Shown here: piece after piece, positions 1-9,082 of the stretch | How the letters are laid out: each line of letters opens with the position of its first letter | Numbering within the stretch: position 1 is the first letter of the stretch | DNA from: JAWSVE01 sp050789445 | GTDB taxonomy: Bacteria > Pseudomonadota > Gammaproteobacteria > Pseudomonadales > Cellvibrionaceae | NCBI GenBank assembly: GCA_050789445.1 | Contig: JAILXR010000001.1 | Location: forward strand, 372,001-436,000 | Length of the DNA stretch: 64,000 bases | Direction: 5' to 3' | Program-made: the position numbers and the translations under genes | The notes under the pieces: generated by a model | What the model was told of the DNA's origin: nothing | The model's input: only the letters and a program-made list of their open reading frames with translations | Databases searched by the model: none

Positions 1-350
1 CCGTTATTCTTATAGGCAGTGATTGTCCGTTTATAACACCAGAATATATTGACGCAGCAATGCTTGCTCTTGATGAATCTCCTTTTGTTGTCGGCCCTGC
101 TAGTGATGGTGGCTATGTTTTATTGGGCATGAAAGAAACTCTTCCATCAATATTCATCGATATCCCATGGGGTACGGAAGAGGTCTTAAAAAAAACATGT
201 GATGTTTTATTGTCGGAAGAAAAGGCTTATGAGACACTAAAAATGTTAGATGATATAGATCGCCCAGAAGATATTGATCTACTTGTAACTTATAAAAACA
301 AAAGCGTTTTATTTGAAGATTTTTTTAATGGTTTAAATTGGCAAGACTGA
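1..350 (+). CDS. DUF2064 / TIGR04282-type glycosyltransferase, C-terminal part
   Basis: The open frame enters from the left edge (first full codon at 3) and stops at 348-350, so only about the last 115 residues are visible. The piece carries GSDCP near its start and then the ASDGGYVLLG block, which are hallmarks of the TIGR04282/DUF2064 family of GT-A-fold nucleotidyl/glycosyltransferase-like proteins. The DGGY segment lies by the nucleotide-sugar site in these folds. The in-frame Met at 60 is internal, because homology begins before it. It has no known tie to flagella and marks the outer border of the flagellar island. Substrate unknown. Confidence 0.75.
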   Translation, partial: VILIGSDCPFITPEYIDAAMLALDESPFVVGPASDGGYVLLGMKETLPSIFIDIPWGTEEVLKKTCDVLLSEEKAYETLKMLDDIDRPEDIDLLVTYKNKSVLFEDFFNGLNWQD

Positions 351-424
351 TATTAATAAAATCGACATTAGTAAGTTTGACATTGGAGGATAATGATTTT
401 CAAGGCGGTTAGATTTTTACAGAA

Positions 425-910
425 TCAAGCTTTAGTCACCGTATGAGAATTATCCCCACCTTCTGTTTTCCCTGATTGCGTATATACCTGAGTGGTATCT
501 AGCTGACCCCGTAAGATATTTAATAGCTTTCCTAGCGTTTGTTTCCCTCGCGAGATAAGCCGTCCATTGATTTCATTTTCATGCTTGCATTCATTGAGTT
601 TTTCTATGAGTTGATGCCATTCATCTTGAATATTTTTGTCATCTATTGATTCAATAAGTTTTTTCCATTGGCCTTCTGTAGGAGGCAAGCTGTACGAATG
701 TAATAGAGCGTATCGGGCTTCACTGTTTTTTTCGATTGACTTCAAAGCTTCTGTTTTAGCGTCGATAGATTCTGCATATTGATCATAATTTCTATCTGTC
801 AGTGCTTTGCGTTCTTGTAGTAATAATTTCAACAACGTTTCACAGTCTTCATAATCTTTTTTGATAAGCTGTCGAATAATGGTGCGGTTATTTTTGATTG
901 TCGAGTTCAT
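425..910 (-). CDS. flgN: Flagellar export chaperone FlgN
   Basis: FlgN is a cytoplasmic chaperone that binds the C-termini of hook-junction proteins FlgK and FlgL and delivers them to the type III export gate. The 161-residue product is helical and charged, of usual FlgN size, with heptad-like Leu/Glu/Lys patterns (residues 15-70 and 85-135) and a polar tail. It lies downstream of flgM on the minus strand, the order flgA-flgM-flgN seen in Pseudomonas. The start is supported by an AGGA about 6 bases before the ATG. FlgN is poorly conserved in sequence, so the call rests partly on context. Confidence 0.85.
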   Translation of the reverse strand: MNSTIKNNRTIIRQLIKKDYEDCETLLKLLLQERKALTDRNYDQYAESIDAKTEALKSIEKNSEARYALLHSYSLPPTEGQWKKLIESIDDKNIQDEWHQLIEKLNECKHENEINGRLISRGKQTLGKLLNILRGQLDTTQVYTQSGKTEGGDNSHTVTKA

Positions 911-1081
911 AACTTTCCTAGAGTCTAGATCTATGGATTACTTTAAGTCTATCGGACAAATAAAATTTAGCGATATAAATTGGATAGAGTCATACCAATT
1001 AAGGATAATAGGAAAGTTAAAAATTAATATAGAGGTCGTGAAGGCAGGTAGTTTGCAGAGATTTTTTTCATCATAAAAATG

Positions 1082-1131
1082 TTGGCTGAAGACGTATTTA
1101 AAAAACCGTTAAATTATTTAAAGGCAGCCAA
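1082..1131 (-). terminator. Inverted repeat just after flgM, possible terminator
   Basis: TTGGCTG (1082-1088) and CAGCCAA (1125-1131) are perfect complements enclosing an AT-rich segment that can pair further. Read on the minus strand the structure begins 3 bases after the flgM stop and is followed by CATTTTTATG. The T-run is short, so it may be a partial terminator or an mRNA-end structure that lets some transcription reach flgN. Confidence 0.4.
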
Positions 1132-1134
1132 TAT

Positions 1135-1458
1135 TTAGGATAAAAATGAATCCTGCTCTAACATGCGTTCTACTATACGCTCTACATTAATTTGAAAGTT
1201 CCCATTGGCAATCGCTTTCTTTATTGCCGCTACTTTTTCACTATCAATTTCTGGCGCATTTTGTATTTGTGCTTCCAGTCGTTTTAGTGCTTGAGCCTCA
1301 GGACTCAAGTTAACGCTATCTAAATCAGCACCTGATGTGGCACCAGTGTCTTTACTTTGGCTTTGACGATCACTTGTACCCTCAACGCCAGTAGCGGGAT
1401 TACTGCGGGTATTAAGCGCTCCGCCTGTCGGTAGTCGATTGTTCGGATCAATAATCAT
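1135..1458 (-). CDS. flgM: Anti-sigma28 factor FlgM
   Basis: FlgM binds and blocks FliA (sigma28) until the hook is complete, when it is exported and filament genes are switched on. The 107-residue product has the family layout: a disordered polar N-terminal half, then VNLSPEAQAL and a helical C-terminal sigma28-binding region ending in a block resembling the usual I-A-x-x-L. A longer frame up to 1524 exists, but ATG at 1456-1458 is preferred because AGGAC lies 7 bases upstream and homology begins at MIIDPNN. A sigma28 promoter lies at 1530-1556, so FliA would autoregulate its own inhibitor. Confidence 0.92.
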   Translation of the reverse strand: MIIDPNNRLPTGGALNTRSNPATGVEGTSDRQSQSKDTGATSGADLDSVNLSPEAQALKRLEAQIQNAPEIDSEKVAAIKKAIANGNFQINVERIVERMLEQDSFLS

Positions 1459-1529
1459 GATGTTTGTCCTGCAATATTTAACGGTTTTAGTAGCGAGAAA
1501 CTCATCACTTATTTGAGTCCTCAACTGGG

Positions 1530-1556
1530 GTATCGGCGGACTTTACGATTACTTTA
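1530..1556 (-). promoter_or_regulatory. sigma28 (FliA) promoter of flgM
   Basis: On the minus strand TAAAGTAA (1549-1556) and GCCGATAC (1530-1537) are separated by exactly 11 bases, close to the FliA consensus TAAAGTTT-N11-GCCGATAA. It sits 72 bases before the chosen flgM start and points toward it. Confidence 0.8.
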
Positions 1557-1651
1557 GCCATATTTTCAAATAATTTACTTTTTTAGAGTTTTTACGTTTC
1601 ATTGCCATTTAGAGGTAATCAATATGTAGATACGTATGAATACTTCTCGAT

Positions 1652-2371
1652 TTAAAATCTCACGCCAACTCGTCCAGAAGATAATACCGTTGCTTTAACC
1701 ACTTGATTTGATTGGTTATTTTTAACGCTAATTTTTTCACCTATACGTCCATCACTCATCGCTGTTGCGTATGCAGCGACCATAATTCCACCGGTTTGAG
1801 CTTCTATAACAACTTCTTGGCCTCGTTTAACTACAGTGGGTTCCTTCAGGTTGGCCAATCGTATAGGTTTGCCACGTTGAATATTTCGACTAATTGCTTT
1901 TCCAATCAATTGATTAATATCGGTGGCATAGTGAGAGCCGATCTCGCTGATGTTTACGGTTGCTACATCAATGTGTCCTGCACTCAAGACTGTCCCTTTT
2001 GGCAAGCTCGTTATCGCGACGATCACATCATCCATTATCGCTACTCTTGTAGAAACATAGACCGACCAGGGTTTACTGCCTTGGCATTGTGTTTTTACGG
2101 AGACGTTGCCGCCAATATTTCCATTGTCGTTGATTGATAACGTCAAAGGTTTGTCACATTGGAATAATTTCAATCGAGGATCAATTCGATTAACTGAAAT
2201 CTCCGACTGATATTTATTCATGGAAGAGCTTTGATTTTTTTTCTCATAATATTCGTATAAAAATTTCTCGACGGTGTCTTGAATGTCTTGAAGATTGTGA
2301 TAATTATTTGCTGCTGCAAGTGGACTTAGCATGAGTAGACCAATGATTCTGCAATAAATTAGTACTCTCAT
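1652..2371 (-). CDS. flgA: P-ring assembly chaperone FlgA
   Basis: FlgA is a periplasmic chaperone for assembly of the FlgI P-ring around the rod. The 239-residue product starts with a Sec-type signal peptide (hydrophobic core about residues 4-20, AAA before residue 22). It carries a SAF domain in its C-terminal half (SLPKGTVLSAGHI, then RNIQRGKPI) and ends in the usual GRVGVRF-type motif. Length is normal. It is divergent from cheV and is preceded by a strong sigma54 site (2500-2516). The ribosome site at 2371 is weak, but no better start preserves the signal peptide. Confidence 0.93.
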   Translation of the reverse strand: MRVLIYCRIIGLLMLSPLAAANNYHNLQDIQDTVEKFLYEYYEKKNQSSSMNKYQSEISVNRIDPRLKLFQCDKPLTLSINDNGNIGGNVSVKTQCQGSKPWSVYVSTRVAIMDDVIVAITSLPKGTVLSAGHIDVATVNISEIGSHYATDINQLIGKAISRNIQRGKPIRLANLKEPTVVKRGQEVVIEAQTGGIMVAAYATAMSDGRIGEKISVKNNQSNQVVKATVLSSGRVGVRF

Positions 2372-2499
2372 ATATCTGGCCTATGCTTATTAAATACTGT
2401 AGGTGAATGTGTATTTCATCTTTTGATCTGTAGTCGTTTGCATTAAAAGCGTCAAAAAAACGTTACTAGAGCAATTGAAAGAATGACCTTAAATCAGTT

Positions 2500-2516
2500 T
2501 TGCAAGCAGCGTGCCA
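2500..2516 (-). promoter_or_regulatory. sigma54 promoter of flgA
   Basis: The minus strand reads TGGCACGCTGCTTGCAA, with GG (2514-2515) and GC (2502-2503) separated by 10 bases and matching the TGGCAC-N5-TTGCA consensus fully. It points to flgA, whose start is 130 bases downstream. FleQ/RpoN control of flgA is known in Pseudomonas. Confidence 0.85.
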
Positions 2517-2604
2517 TTAAAAGGAAGTTGCTGATTGAATGATGTTGAGGAAAAGGGACTCATTCATTGAATATTAAAAGTACATACAAAGGTTTAGCGG
2601 ATAA

Positions 2605-3534
2605 ATGACAAGTGTATTGGATAGTGTTAATTCAAGAACTCAGCTCGTCGGAGAAAACCGGTTAGAGTTATTGTTGTTCAAGTTAGCGGGCAAGCAAATG
2701 TTTGGTATTAACGTCTTTAAAGTTAAAGAGGTTTTACAGTGCCCGCGTTTGCATGAATTACCTAATCGTCATCCAGCGATACGAGGGGTTGCCCATATTC
2801 GCGGCGGAACTCTTCCAATCTTAGATATGAATCAGGCAATGGGTAGTGCTCCCTTAGACGATATAGAAAACTGTTTTATTATCATTGCAGAATATAATCG
2901 AACAACTCAGGGTTTTTTGGTAAGAACTGTAGAGCATATAGTCAATTTAAATTGGGAAACCGTTCATCCACCACCACATGGAATAGGTGACGAAAATTAT
3001 TTAACCGCGGTAACAGAAATAGATAAATTACTAATAGAGATTATTGACGTTGAGAAAATATTGGCTGAAATATCGCCGGCGCCAGAAGCTATTAATGACG
3101 GGTATATTGATGAAGTTGCTATACAGAAGATTTCAAATAGATATGTACTCATAGTGGATGATTCGGCGATAGCTCGAAAACAGGTTCAACGTGTTGTGGA
3201 GTCGATGGGAGTCGCTACAGTTGCATTACAAGACGGACGTCAAGCTTATCAATATTTATTAGAGATGCTTGAAGAAGGGAAAAACCCAGTTGATGAATTA
3301 TTATTAATAATTTCTGATATAGAAATGCCAGAAATGGATGGATATACCTTTACGGCATCGATAAGAGATAACCCGCTTTTAAAAGATTTACATGTAATTT
3401 TGCATACGTCGTTAAGTGGCGTTTTTAATGAGGCGATGGTTAAAAAAGTTGGAGCAGATGATTTCATTGCAAAATTTTATCCCGATGATATTGCAAAGCG
3501 TGTTAGTGAGCGTATTAGCAGTCTTACCAAATGA
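2605..3534 (+). CDS. cheV: Chemotaxis coupling protein CheV (CheW + receiver)
   Basis: CheV couples chemoreceptors to CheA and can be phosphorylated by it. Residues about 15-160 form a CheW-like domain (LAGKQMFGINVFKVKEVL, then HIRGGTLPILD). Residues about 178-309 form a receiver domain with acidic pair D185/D186, phosphoacceptor D238 in ISDIEMPEMDG, and Lys near the end. The length of 309 residues is normal for CheV. It is 23 bases from cheR and lies beside flgA, as in Pseudomonas, where this pair precedes flgB. No clear promoter was found; it diverges from flgA. Confidence 0.94.
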   Translation: MTSVLDSVNSRTQLVGENRLELLLFKLAGKQMFGINVFKVKEVLQCPRLHELPNRHPAIRGVAHIRGGTLPILDMNQAMGSAPLDDIENCFIIIAEYNRTTQGFLVRTVEHIVNLNWETVHPPPHGIGDENYLTAVTEIDKLLIEIIDVEKILAEISPAPEAINDGYIDEVAIQKISNRYVLIVDDSAIARKQVQRVVESMGVATVALQDGRQAYQYLLEMLEEGKNPVDELLLIISDIEMPEMDGYTFTASIRDNPLLKDLHVILHTSLSGVFNEAMVKKVGADDFIAKFYPDDIAKRVSERISSLTK

Positions 3535-3557
3535 TTCTGTATGGTTAGAACATTATT

Positions 3558-4445
3558 ATGAATCAAATTAATACTCACAAGAAAGAGAAAGCGGGTGAAT
3601 ATGAAGGCTTTGATGAGTTCTCTGAATTTCTAAAGAGTGCGACTGGAATTGCTCTGTCGGCTAATAAACATTACTTAGTTGCAGCTAGGATAAAGGGAGT
3701 ACTAGAAAAATATAACATCGATAATTTAGTGAATTTAGTGGCTAAACTTAAAGATCGAACTAATTCTTCACTGCGTATTGATGTCATAGATGCGATGACT
3801 ACCAATGAAACCTATTGGTTTAGAGATGAATATCCGTTTCATTTTTTTAAAAATACGATCCTTCCAGATTTACATAATGTTTCCTTAAAAAATACGCTAG
3901 GTAGGGGGCCAATAAGAATTTGGTCTGGTGCTTGTTCTTCTGGGCAAGAAGCCTATTCATTAAGCATGGTCTATGAGGAATATTTAGAAGATTTAATAGC
4001 CTGCCCCGAACTCAATATCGTTCCTCGTTCTGCTAGTATTATAGGGACGGATGTATCACAAACTATGATTGCAGCAGCGAAATTAGGTGTATACGATAGA
4101 CTGTCGATATCCCGAGGTTTAAATGATAAGCGAAGGAATAAGTTTTTTTTGGAGCAAGAAAATGGCGCATGGCAGTTAAAACAATCTGTACGCTCCAGAG
4201 TAAGTTTTAACGCACTGAACTTTATAGATAGCTTTAATATGGCAGGAAAATTCGATGTTGTTTTTTGCCGGAATGTTTTAATTTATTTTTCTAGCGATCT
4301 TAAAAATAAAATATTAATGCGTCTTCACGAATCTCTTCATAAGGGAGGCTATCTGTGTCTGGGTTCATCAGAAGGATTAGCTGAATCTAGTGACTTGTTT
4401 GATGTTATTCATTGTAATCCGGGAATCATTTATCGAGCAAGATAG
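3558..4445 (+). CDS. cheR: Chemoreceptor glutamate methyltransferase CheR
   Basis: CheR methylates receptor glutamates with S-adenosylmethionine and is opposed by CheB (59662). The 295-residue product has the helical N-terminal domain with TTNETYWFRD (81-90), the SAM-binding block SGACSSGQEAYSL (123-135), and a later FCRNVLIYF block typical of this Rossmann-like family. Length is normal. It is probably co-transcribed with cheV and ends at the hairpin terminator at 4576-4591. Confidence 0.95.
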   Translation: MNQINTHKKEKAGEYEGFDEFSEFLKSATGIALSANKHYLVAARIKGVLEKYNIDNLVNLVAKLKDRTNSSLRIDVIDAMTTNETYWFRDEYPFHFFKNTILPDLHNVSLKNTLGRGPIRIWSGACSSGQEAYSLSMVYEEYLEDLIACPELNIVPRSASIIGTDVSQTMIAAAKLGVYDRLSISRGLNDKRRNKFFLEQENGAWQLKQSVRSRVSFNALNFIDSFNMAGKFDVVFCRNVLIYFSSDLKNKILMRLHESLHKGGYLCLGSSEGLAESSDLFDVIHCNPGIIYRAR

Positions 4446-4575
4446 ACTTTACCGTCAATAGTTTATTTTTATCACAATTTTCCTTCCTCATTCTAGATTT
4501 ATCTTCTCATAGTTATAATTTTTTGACTTCTAGCAAATTATATTGCTAAAGGATTTCGTTCGATATCTGTTCAAG

Positions 4576-4598
4576 CGGCAATAGGTTGCCGTTTTTTT
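4576..4598 (+). terminator. Intrinsic terminator after cheR
   Basis: CGGCAA (4576-4581), loop TAGG and TTGCCG (4586-4591) form a perfect stem followed directly by seven T. It closes the cheVR unit before the flgB promoter. Confidence 0.85.
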
Positions 4599-4718
4599 GG
4601 ATATTTTCTTGCCGCATTTCAAAATATTGTCATTTAATTAACGGTAATTGTACTCGCTTTTAATTTGGTTTTTTATATCTTCAAGAAAAACAGCTACTTA
4701 CAGTTTATTTTTATGAAT

Positions 4719-4735
4719 TGGCATAGCGCATGCAT
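4719..4735 (+). promoter_or_regulatory. sigma54 promoter of flgBCDE
   Basis: TTGGCATAGCGCATGCA has GG (4720-4721) and GC (4732-4733) separated by 10 bases and fits TGGCAY-N5-WTGCA. It lies about 90 bases before flgB. Confidence 0.8.
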
Positions 4736-4825
4736 TTACTAAAAATACGAACAGTTAATGCGTTAATGATTTTTATCAATAAGAGATGTTATTCATTATT
4801 TTTTGGAAATTAAACAGGCTTAAAA

Positions 4826-5245
4826 ATGGCGATTAGTTTTGATCAGGCATTAGGGTTTCATGAAAAGGCGCTGAATGTTCGCGCCCAGCGAGCAGAAATC
4901 ATTGCTAATAATTTGGCAAATAGCGACACACCTAATTTTAAAGCTCGCGATATTAATTTTCGAGAAATACTGCAAGCAGAATCTTATAAAGATTCAAAGA
5001 ATTTAGGAATGCAGGGAAATAATACGAACCATCTTAATATGAGAGGAGGTTCGATGAATGCAAATAGTTCAATGAGCCATGAATTATTTTTTCGGACCCC
5101 GACACAACCTTCTATAGATGGAAACACAGTGGACGAACATGTTGAACATGCAGAATTTATGGAAAACGCACTAGCCTTTCAAACGAGTTTTACTTTTTTA
5201 AATAGCCGCTTCAAAGGCTTGATGTCAGCAATAAAAGGAGAATAA
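4826..5245 (+). CDS. flgB: Flagellar proximal rod protein FlgB
   Basis: FlgB is a proximal rod subunit exported into the periplasm, where it joins the MS-ring through FliE. The 139-residue product shows the rod/hook N-terminal motif NNLANSDTPNFKARD (around residues 29-43) and a C-terminal helix (FMENALAFQTSFTFLNSRF) that polymerises with other axial proteins. Length is usual. It is the first gene of flgBCDE, downstream of the sigma54 site. Its stop is one base from the GTG of flgC. Confidence 0.95.
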   Translation: MAISFDQALGFHEKALNVRAQRAEIIANNLANSDTPNFKARDINFREILQAESYKDSKNLGMQGNNTNHLNMRGGSMNANSSMSHELFFRTPTQPSIDGNTVDEHVEHAEFMENALAFQTSFTFLNSRFKGLMSAIKGE

Positions 5246-5246
5246 C

Positions 5247-5690
5247 GTGTCAATTAATTCTATTTTTGATATTGCTGGATCGGCCATGACGGCGCAAAGT
5301 CTACGAATGAATACAACGGCGAGTAACTTGGCAAATGCCCAGTCAGCGGCGAGTAGTGTCGATGAAGTTTATCGGGGTCGTCATCCTGTTTTTGCGGTAG
5401 TACAACGAGAAGCTATGGGTTTTGGAGAGTCAAAAGGATTTGACAACTCTGCTAATTCAGAAGTGGGTGTTAGTGTTTTAGGCATTGTTGAAAGCGATGC
5501 TCCACTGCAAAAACGCTATGAACCCCATCATCCCAAAGCTGATGATGAAGGTTATGTTTTATATCCCAATGTCGATGTTGTTGAAGAGATGGCAAACATG
5601 ATTTCTGCATCAAGATCATTTCAGATGAATGTAGAAGTCATGAATTCGGCAAAACAAATGCTACAGCGGGCTTTAACGATTGGTCAGTAA
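5247..5690 (+). CDS. flgC: Flagellar proximal rod protein FlgC
   Basis: FlgC is a rod subunit. The 147-residue product has the N-terminal motif TTASNLANAQSAAS and a C-terminal VDVVEEMANMISASRSFQ block, which are classical for rod proteins. It starts with GTG; AAGGAG at 5235-5240, six bases upstream and inside the end of flgB, fixes this start and implies translational coupling. Confidence 0.95.
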   Translation: MSINSIFDIAGSAMTAQSLRMNTTASNLANAQSAASSVDEVYRGRHPVFAVVQREAMGFGESKGFDNSANSEVGVSVLGIVESDAPLQKRYEPHHPKADDEGYVLYPNVDVVEEMANMISASRSFQMNVEVMNSAKQMLQRALTIGQ

Positions 5691-5742
5691 AAATATTTAA
5701 AACTGAGAACAGTTTAAACATTAACGCAATGAGGCAGTAACA

Positions 5743-6477
5743 ATGAGTGACTTAAGTTCAGTCAGTAGCGCGATAAGCGGTGCAGATGCTAGTGCACTAG
5801 ATCACCTCAATATTACTAAGAAGAATGAAGAAGAGGCTAAGTCTAATGAGCTTGGTCAAACGGCATTCTTGGAATTGATGATTGCGCAATTGAGTAACCA
5901 AGATCCTTTAAAGCCACAAGAAAATGGCGAGTTTATTGCGCAACTAGCGCAATTTAGTTCGGTAGAAGGTATCGAGAGGCTCAATTCAAACTTTGAAGGC
6001 TTTGCAGGTAATTTCGCTTCTAATCGAGCTTTAGAAGCATCTTCGTTAGTGGGTCGATCAGTGACGATTCCAGGTGATACAACCTATCTTGTTGAAGGCC
6101 AATTAACGGCAGCAACAGCAGAGATTCCTTCAACAACAACTGATTTATCCGTCAATATTTATGCTGAATCTGGTGAGTTGGTTCAACAATTTCCTGTTGG
6201 TTTTCATACAGCCGGTGATGCTTCAATGCGTTGGGATGGTCTAAATTTAGAAGTTGATGGCGAAATTGTATCGAATACGGGTGGAAGAACCACGCCACTG
6301 CCTGCAGGGGAATATCGTTTTGAAGTAACGGCAACTCAATCAGGTGAAACACAAGAATTAGCAACAGCGGTCAGTGCAAATGTGAATAGTGTCAGTGTAG
6401 AAGCAAACGGAAATATCACATTAAATCTTGCCGGTGTTGGTCCAATAAATTTAAGTGATGTAAAACAATTTAATTAA
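5743..6477 (+). CDS. flgD: Hook cap / scaffold protein FlgD
   Basis: FlgD caps the growing hook and is shed when FlgK arrives. The 244-residue product has the conserved N-terminal segment LGQTAFLELMIAQLSNQDPLKPQENGEF, split around residues 37-64, then an FlgD Tudor-like/Fn3 core with LVGRSVTIPG, MRWDGLN and PLPAGEYRFEV. Length is normal. GAGG precedes the start. It precedes its client flgE. Confidence 0.95.
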   Translation: MSDLSSVSSAISGADASALDHLNITKKNEEEAKSNELGQTAFLELMIAQLSNQDPLKPQENGEFIAQLAQFSSVEGIERLNSNFEGFAGNFASNRALEASSLVGRSVTIPGDTTYLVEGQLTAATAEIPSTTTDLSVNIYAESGELVQQFPVGFHTAGDASMRWDGLNLEVDGEIVSNTGGRTTPLPAGEYRFEVTATQSGETQELATAVSANVNSVSVEANGNITLNLAGVGPINLSDVKQFN

Positions 6478-6504
6478 TTTTTTAAGTAGTACTAGGAGAA
6501 GAAC

Positions 6505-8856
6505 ATGCCATTTAATAGCGCTCTCAGCGGCATTCGTGCAGCAAATAATGATTTACGTGTTACTGGTAATAACATTGCTAACGCGAGTACAGTGGGTTTT
6601 AAAGCATCTCGTGCCGAATTTGGTGATGTGTATGCCACAACATTATCGGGAAGTGGTGCAACAACAATTGGCAGCGGTGTTCAGTTACAATCTGTTTCTC
6701 AGCAATTTGGGCAAGGTAATTTAAATTTTACTGAAAACGAATTAGATTTATCAATCAGCGGTGGAGGGTTTTTCATTGTAAGCCAAGGTGGCGATCAACT
6801 TTACACCCGTGCTGGTACATTAGGGTTAGATTCTGAAGGGAATATTGTTACAAACACAAACGCAATCCTTCAAGGTTTCGCAGCTGATGACAACGGTAAT
6901 GTAGGTGGTGTTTTAGGTAATTTACAAATTTTAGCCAACACGCAACCTCCCTCTCAAACAACTGATGTTAGTTCAGAATTAAACTTAGATTCGAATGAGC
7001 CTGTTCTACAAAGTACCGGTTCCACATTTGCCACCGATGGTAGTGTGATTGGTGTTGTACAAACTGGACAAGCAACCGCAACAACAACGACGATGGATAT
7101 TGGCGCGGTCGCTGTTCCTATTGACTTCGGTGCTTCACCAACAACATTTGATATTACGTTAACGGGTACAACGCCAGCATCTGCAGATGGCACAGTATCA
7201 GTAAATATAAATTCATCTGTTGCCAATAGCGTGCAAGATGTAGCTAACTTAATTAACAATGCTATTTTCGGCGATCCTAGTCCGATCAATGTTCAAGCGA
7301 TTGCAAACGGCGCCAATTTAGAATTCCAGGATTTATCGACGGGTATTGGGTCAACGATCAGTTTGGCTAGTATTACGGGTGCAAATGCGTTATCAACGGG
7401 ATTATCTGGAGCAGGAGCTTCGACGTTAGGTGTTGCAGCTACCACAAATGGCTATGCAACACAGGCGTTGGAAATAGTTAACCCTGCTGGAGCAATTATT
7501 AATTACAACAGCCAGTTGGGTGCGTCGGCGGCACAAACAGCATCAGAACTAAATGCGCTTGCTGGTGTAACGGCAACAGCATCAACAGATGGGTCTATTG
7601 ATTCAGGAACATTTGATAATTCAAATAGTAATTTAGTTTTAAATGGTGTTGCTTTAACAAGTACAACGATTGCTGGTTTAGCGGATGAAATTAATACCTT
7701 ATCGGGTTCTACATTGCCTGGCATCAGTGCTGCTATTAATGCGAGTACAGGTGATTTAGATATATCTTCAGTTGTTGGGGACGATTTAAATTTTTCATTT
7801 TCTGGAACGGGAACAGGCCAAGTTGATTTAATTGGTCGGGTAGGTACAGGAGGCCAGTCTGTTTCTAATACACCAGCGAACCAATCGGGTGTGATCGGTG
7901 GCGACATTACGATCGTGTTACAAGAAAATTATACCATTGCGTCTTCAACTCCCACGGTTGGAAACTTATTTGCACCCTTTACCGCATCGACATTTCAACC
8001 TGTTGTGATTAATGAATTTAATCCCAGTGACCCAGCAACTTATAACCATGCGACATCTGTTACAACATACGACAGTTTGGGTAATAGCCACGTCATGACA
8101 CAATTTTTTGTCCGTCAAGAATATGATGTTAATGATCCAACGACGTCTCCAAATCATTGGAATATGTTTGTTCAAATTGATGGACAAGATGTTGGTGATC
8201 CAAATACAGCATTAGCTCCACCTGAAAACACATTGCCGACACGTTTATCGTTTGATATTCATTTTAACGAAGATGGTTCACTAAATACCTTGCTGACTCC
8301 CCCGATGCTTGTGTCTAACTGGACACCACTCGATGCTTCCGGTAACCCAAATGGATCGCTTGGAGCGCAGAACGTTTTACAAGGTGGTGCGATTCCTATT
8401 CCAGTACCTGCAACCAGTTCTAATTTTGAAATTGATATGAACGGTTCAACACAGTTTGGTAGCGTCTTTGCAGTGAATGCCGTTGACCAAAACGGTTATA
8501 CAACAGGACGATTGTCAGGACTAGATGTTGATGATTCGGGTGTTATTTTTGCGAGATATACTAACGGTGAAGCGCAAACATTAGGGCAAATTGCATTAGC
8601 TGATTTTAGAAATGTTCAAGGATTACAGCCTAGCGGAAACACTATGTGGGCTGAAACATTTGAAACGGGAGAGCCCAATATTGGAACGCCTGGGTCAGCT
8701 TCATTGGGCGCAATAAACTCTGGTGCTCTCGAAGAATCGAATGTTGACTTGTCTCAACAGTTAGTGAATTTGATTATTGCTCAACGAAATTTCCAAGCCA
8801 GTGCAAAAACAATTGAAACGGCTAACCAAACAACGCAAACAATTATTAATATTTAA
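6505..8856 (+). CDS. flgE: Flagellar hook protein FlgE, large
   Basis: FlgE is the hook subunit. N-terminal D0/D1 motifs (NNIANASTVGFKASRAEF, about residues 24-41; YTRAGTLGLDSEGNIV near 105) and the C-terminal ESNVDLSQQLVNLIIAQRNFQASAKTI block are intact. At 783 residues it is nearly twice the roughly 400-470 common in model species. The extra length is a Ser/Thr/Ala/Gly-rich middle, about residues 150-560, which would be surface exposed. AGGAG precedes the ATG. It is last in its operon and followed by a terminator. No frameshift is seen. Confidence 0.95.
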   Translation: MPFNSALSGIRAANNDLRVTGNNIANASTVGFKASRAEFGDVYATTLSGSGATTIGSGVQLQSVSQQFGQGNLNFTENELDLSISGGGFFIVSQGGDQLYTRAGTLGLDSEGNIVTNTNAILQGFAADDNGNVGGVLGNLQILANTQPPSQTTDVSSELNLDSNEPVLQSTGSTFATDGSVIGVVQTGQATATTTTMDIGAVAVPIDFGASPTTFDITLTGTTPASADGTVSVNINSSVANSVQDVANLINNAIFGDPSPINVQAIANGANLEFQDLSTGIGSTISLASITGANALSTGLSGAGASTLGVAATTNGYATQALEIVNPAGAIINYNSQLGASAAQTASELNALAGVTATASTDGSIDSGTFDNSNSNLVLNGVALTSTTIAGLADEINTLSGSTLPGISAAINASTGDLDISSVVGDDLNFSFSGTGTGQVDLIGRVGTGGQSVSNTPANQSGVIGGDITIVLQENYTIASSTPTVGNLFAPFTASTFQPVVINEFNPSDPATYNHATSVTTYDSLGNSHVMTQFFVRQEYDVNDPTTSPNHWNMFVQIDGQDVGDPNTALAPPENTLPTRLSFDIHFNEDGSLNTLLTPPMLVSNWTPLDASGNPNGSLGAQNVLQGGAIPIPVPATSSNFEIDMNGSTQFGSVFAVNAVDQNGYTTGRLSGLDVDDSGVIFARYTNGEAQTLGQIALADFRNVQGLQPSGNTMWAETFETGEPNIGTPGSASLGAINSGALEESNVDLSQQLVNLIIAQRNFQASAKTIETANQTTQTIINI

Positions 8857-8917
8857 TGAGAAGTTAGTATTTAAAAGTAAAACAAAAGTAATGTTTAAAA
8901 ATTCTACTTTTCTAAAA

Positions 8918-8943
8918 AGGGCGCTTCAAGCGCTCTTTTTTTA
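8918..8943 (+). terminator. Intrinsic terminator after flgE
   Basis: AGGGCGCT (8918-8925), loop TCA and AGCGCTCT (8929-8936) form an 8-bp stem with one G-T pair, followed by a T-run. It separates flgBCDE from flgF-L. Confidence 0.9.
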
Positions 8944-8970
8944 TGTACACAATTTATCGGTACAAGTTGT

Positions 8971-8987
8971 TGGCACTCTTCATGCAT
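8971..8987 (+). promoter_or_regulatory. sigma54 promoter of flgFGHIJKL
   Basis: TTGGCACTCTTCATGCA has GG (8972-8973) and GC (8984-8985) with 10 bases between. It lies 34 bases after the flgE terminator and about 95 bases before flgF, so the distal rod/ring genes have their own start. Confidence 0.85.
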
Positions 8988-9082
8988 TAGTATCATTAAC
9001 AAGTCTAATTAATAAATCTATTCCATAAAAAGACAATTTGTTGACGGAAACATAATAGAGCGAAAACCAAAGAGAAAATATT

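Larger units (their letters stand above)
4446..4825. other. Intergenic region cheR-flgB (380 bases)
   Basis: This region holds the cheVR terminator (4576-4591) and the flgB sigma54 site (4719-4735). At 4629-4642 is GTCATTTAATTAAC, which matches the FleQ-box pattern GTCAATAAATTGAC at 11 of 14 places, about 78 bases upstream of the -24 element. No coding frame is supported. Confidence 0.7.

Noticed and set aside
861..1076. Plus-strand 71-codon frame between flgN and flgM
   Set aside because: Overlaps the flgN start, has no ribosome site and shows no family; AT-rich spacer.
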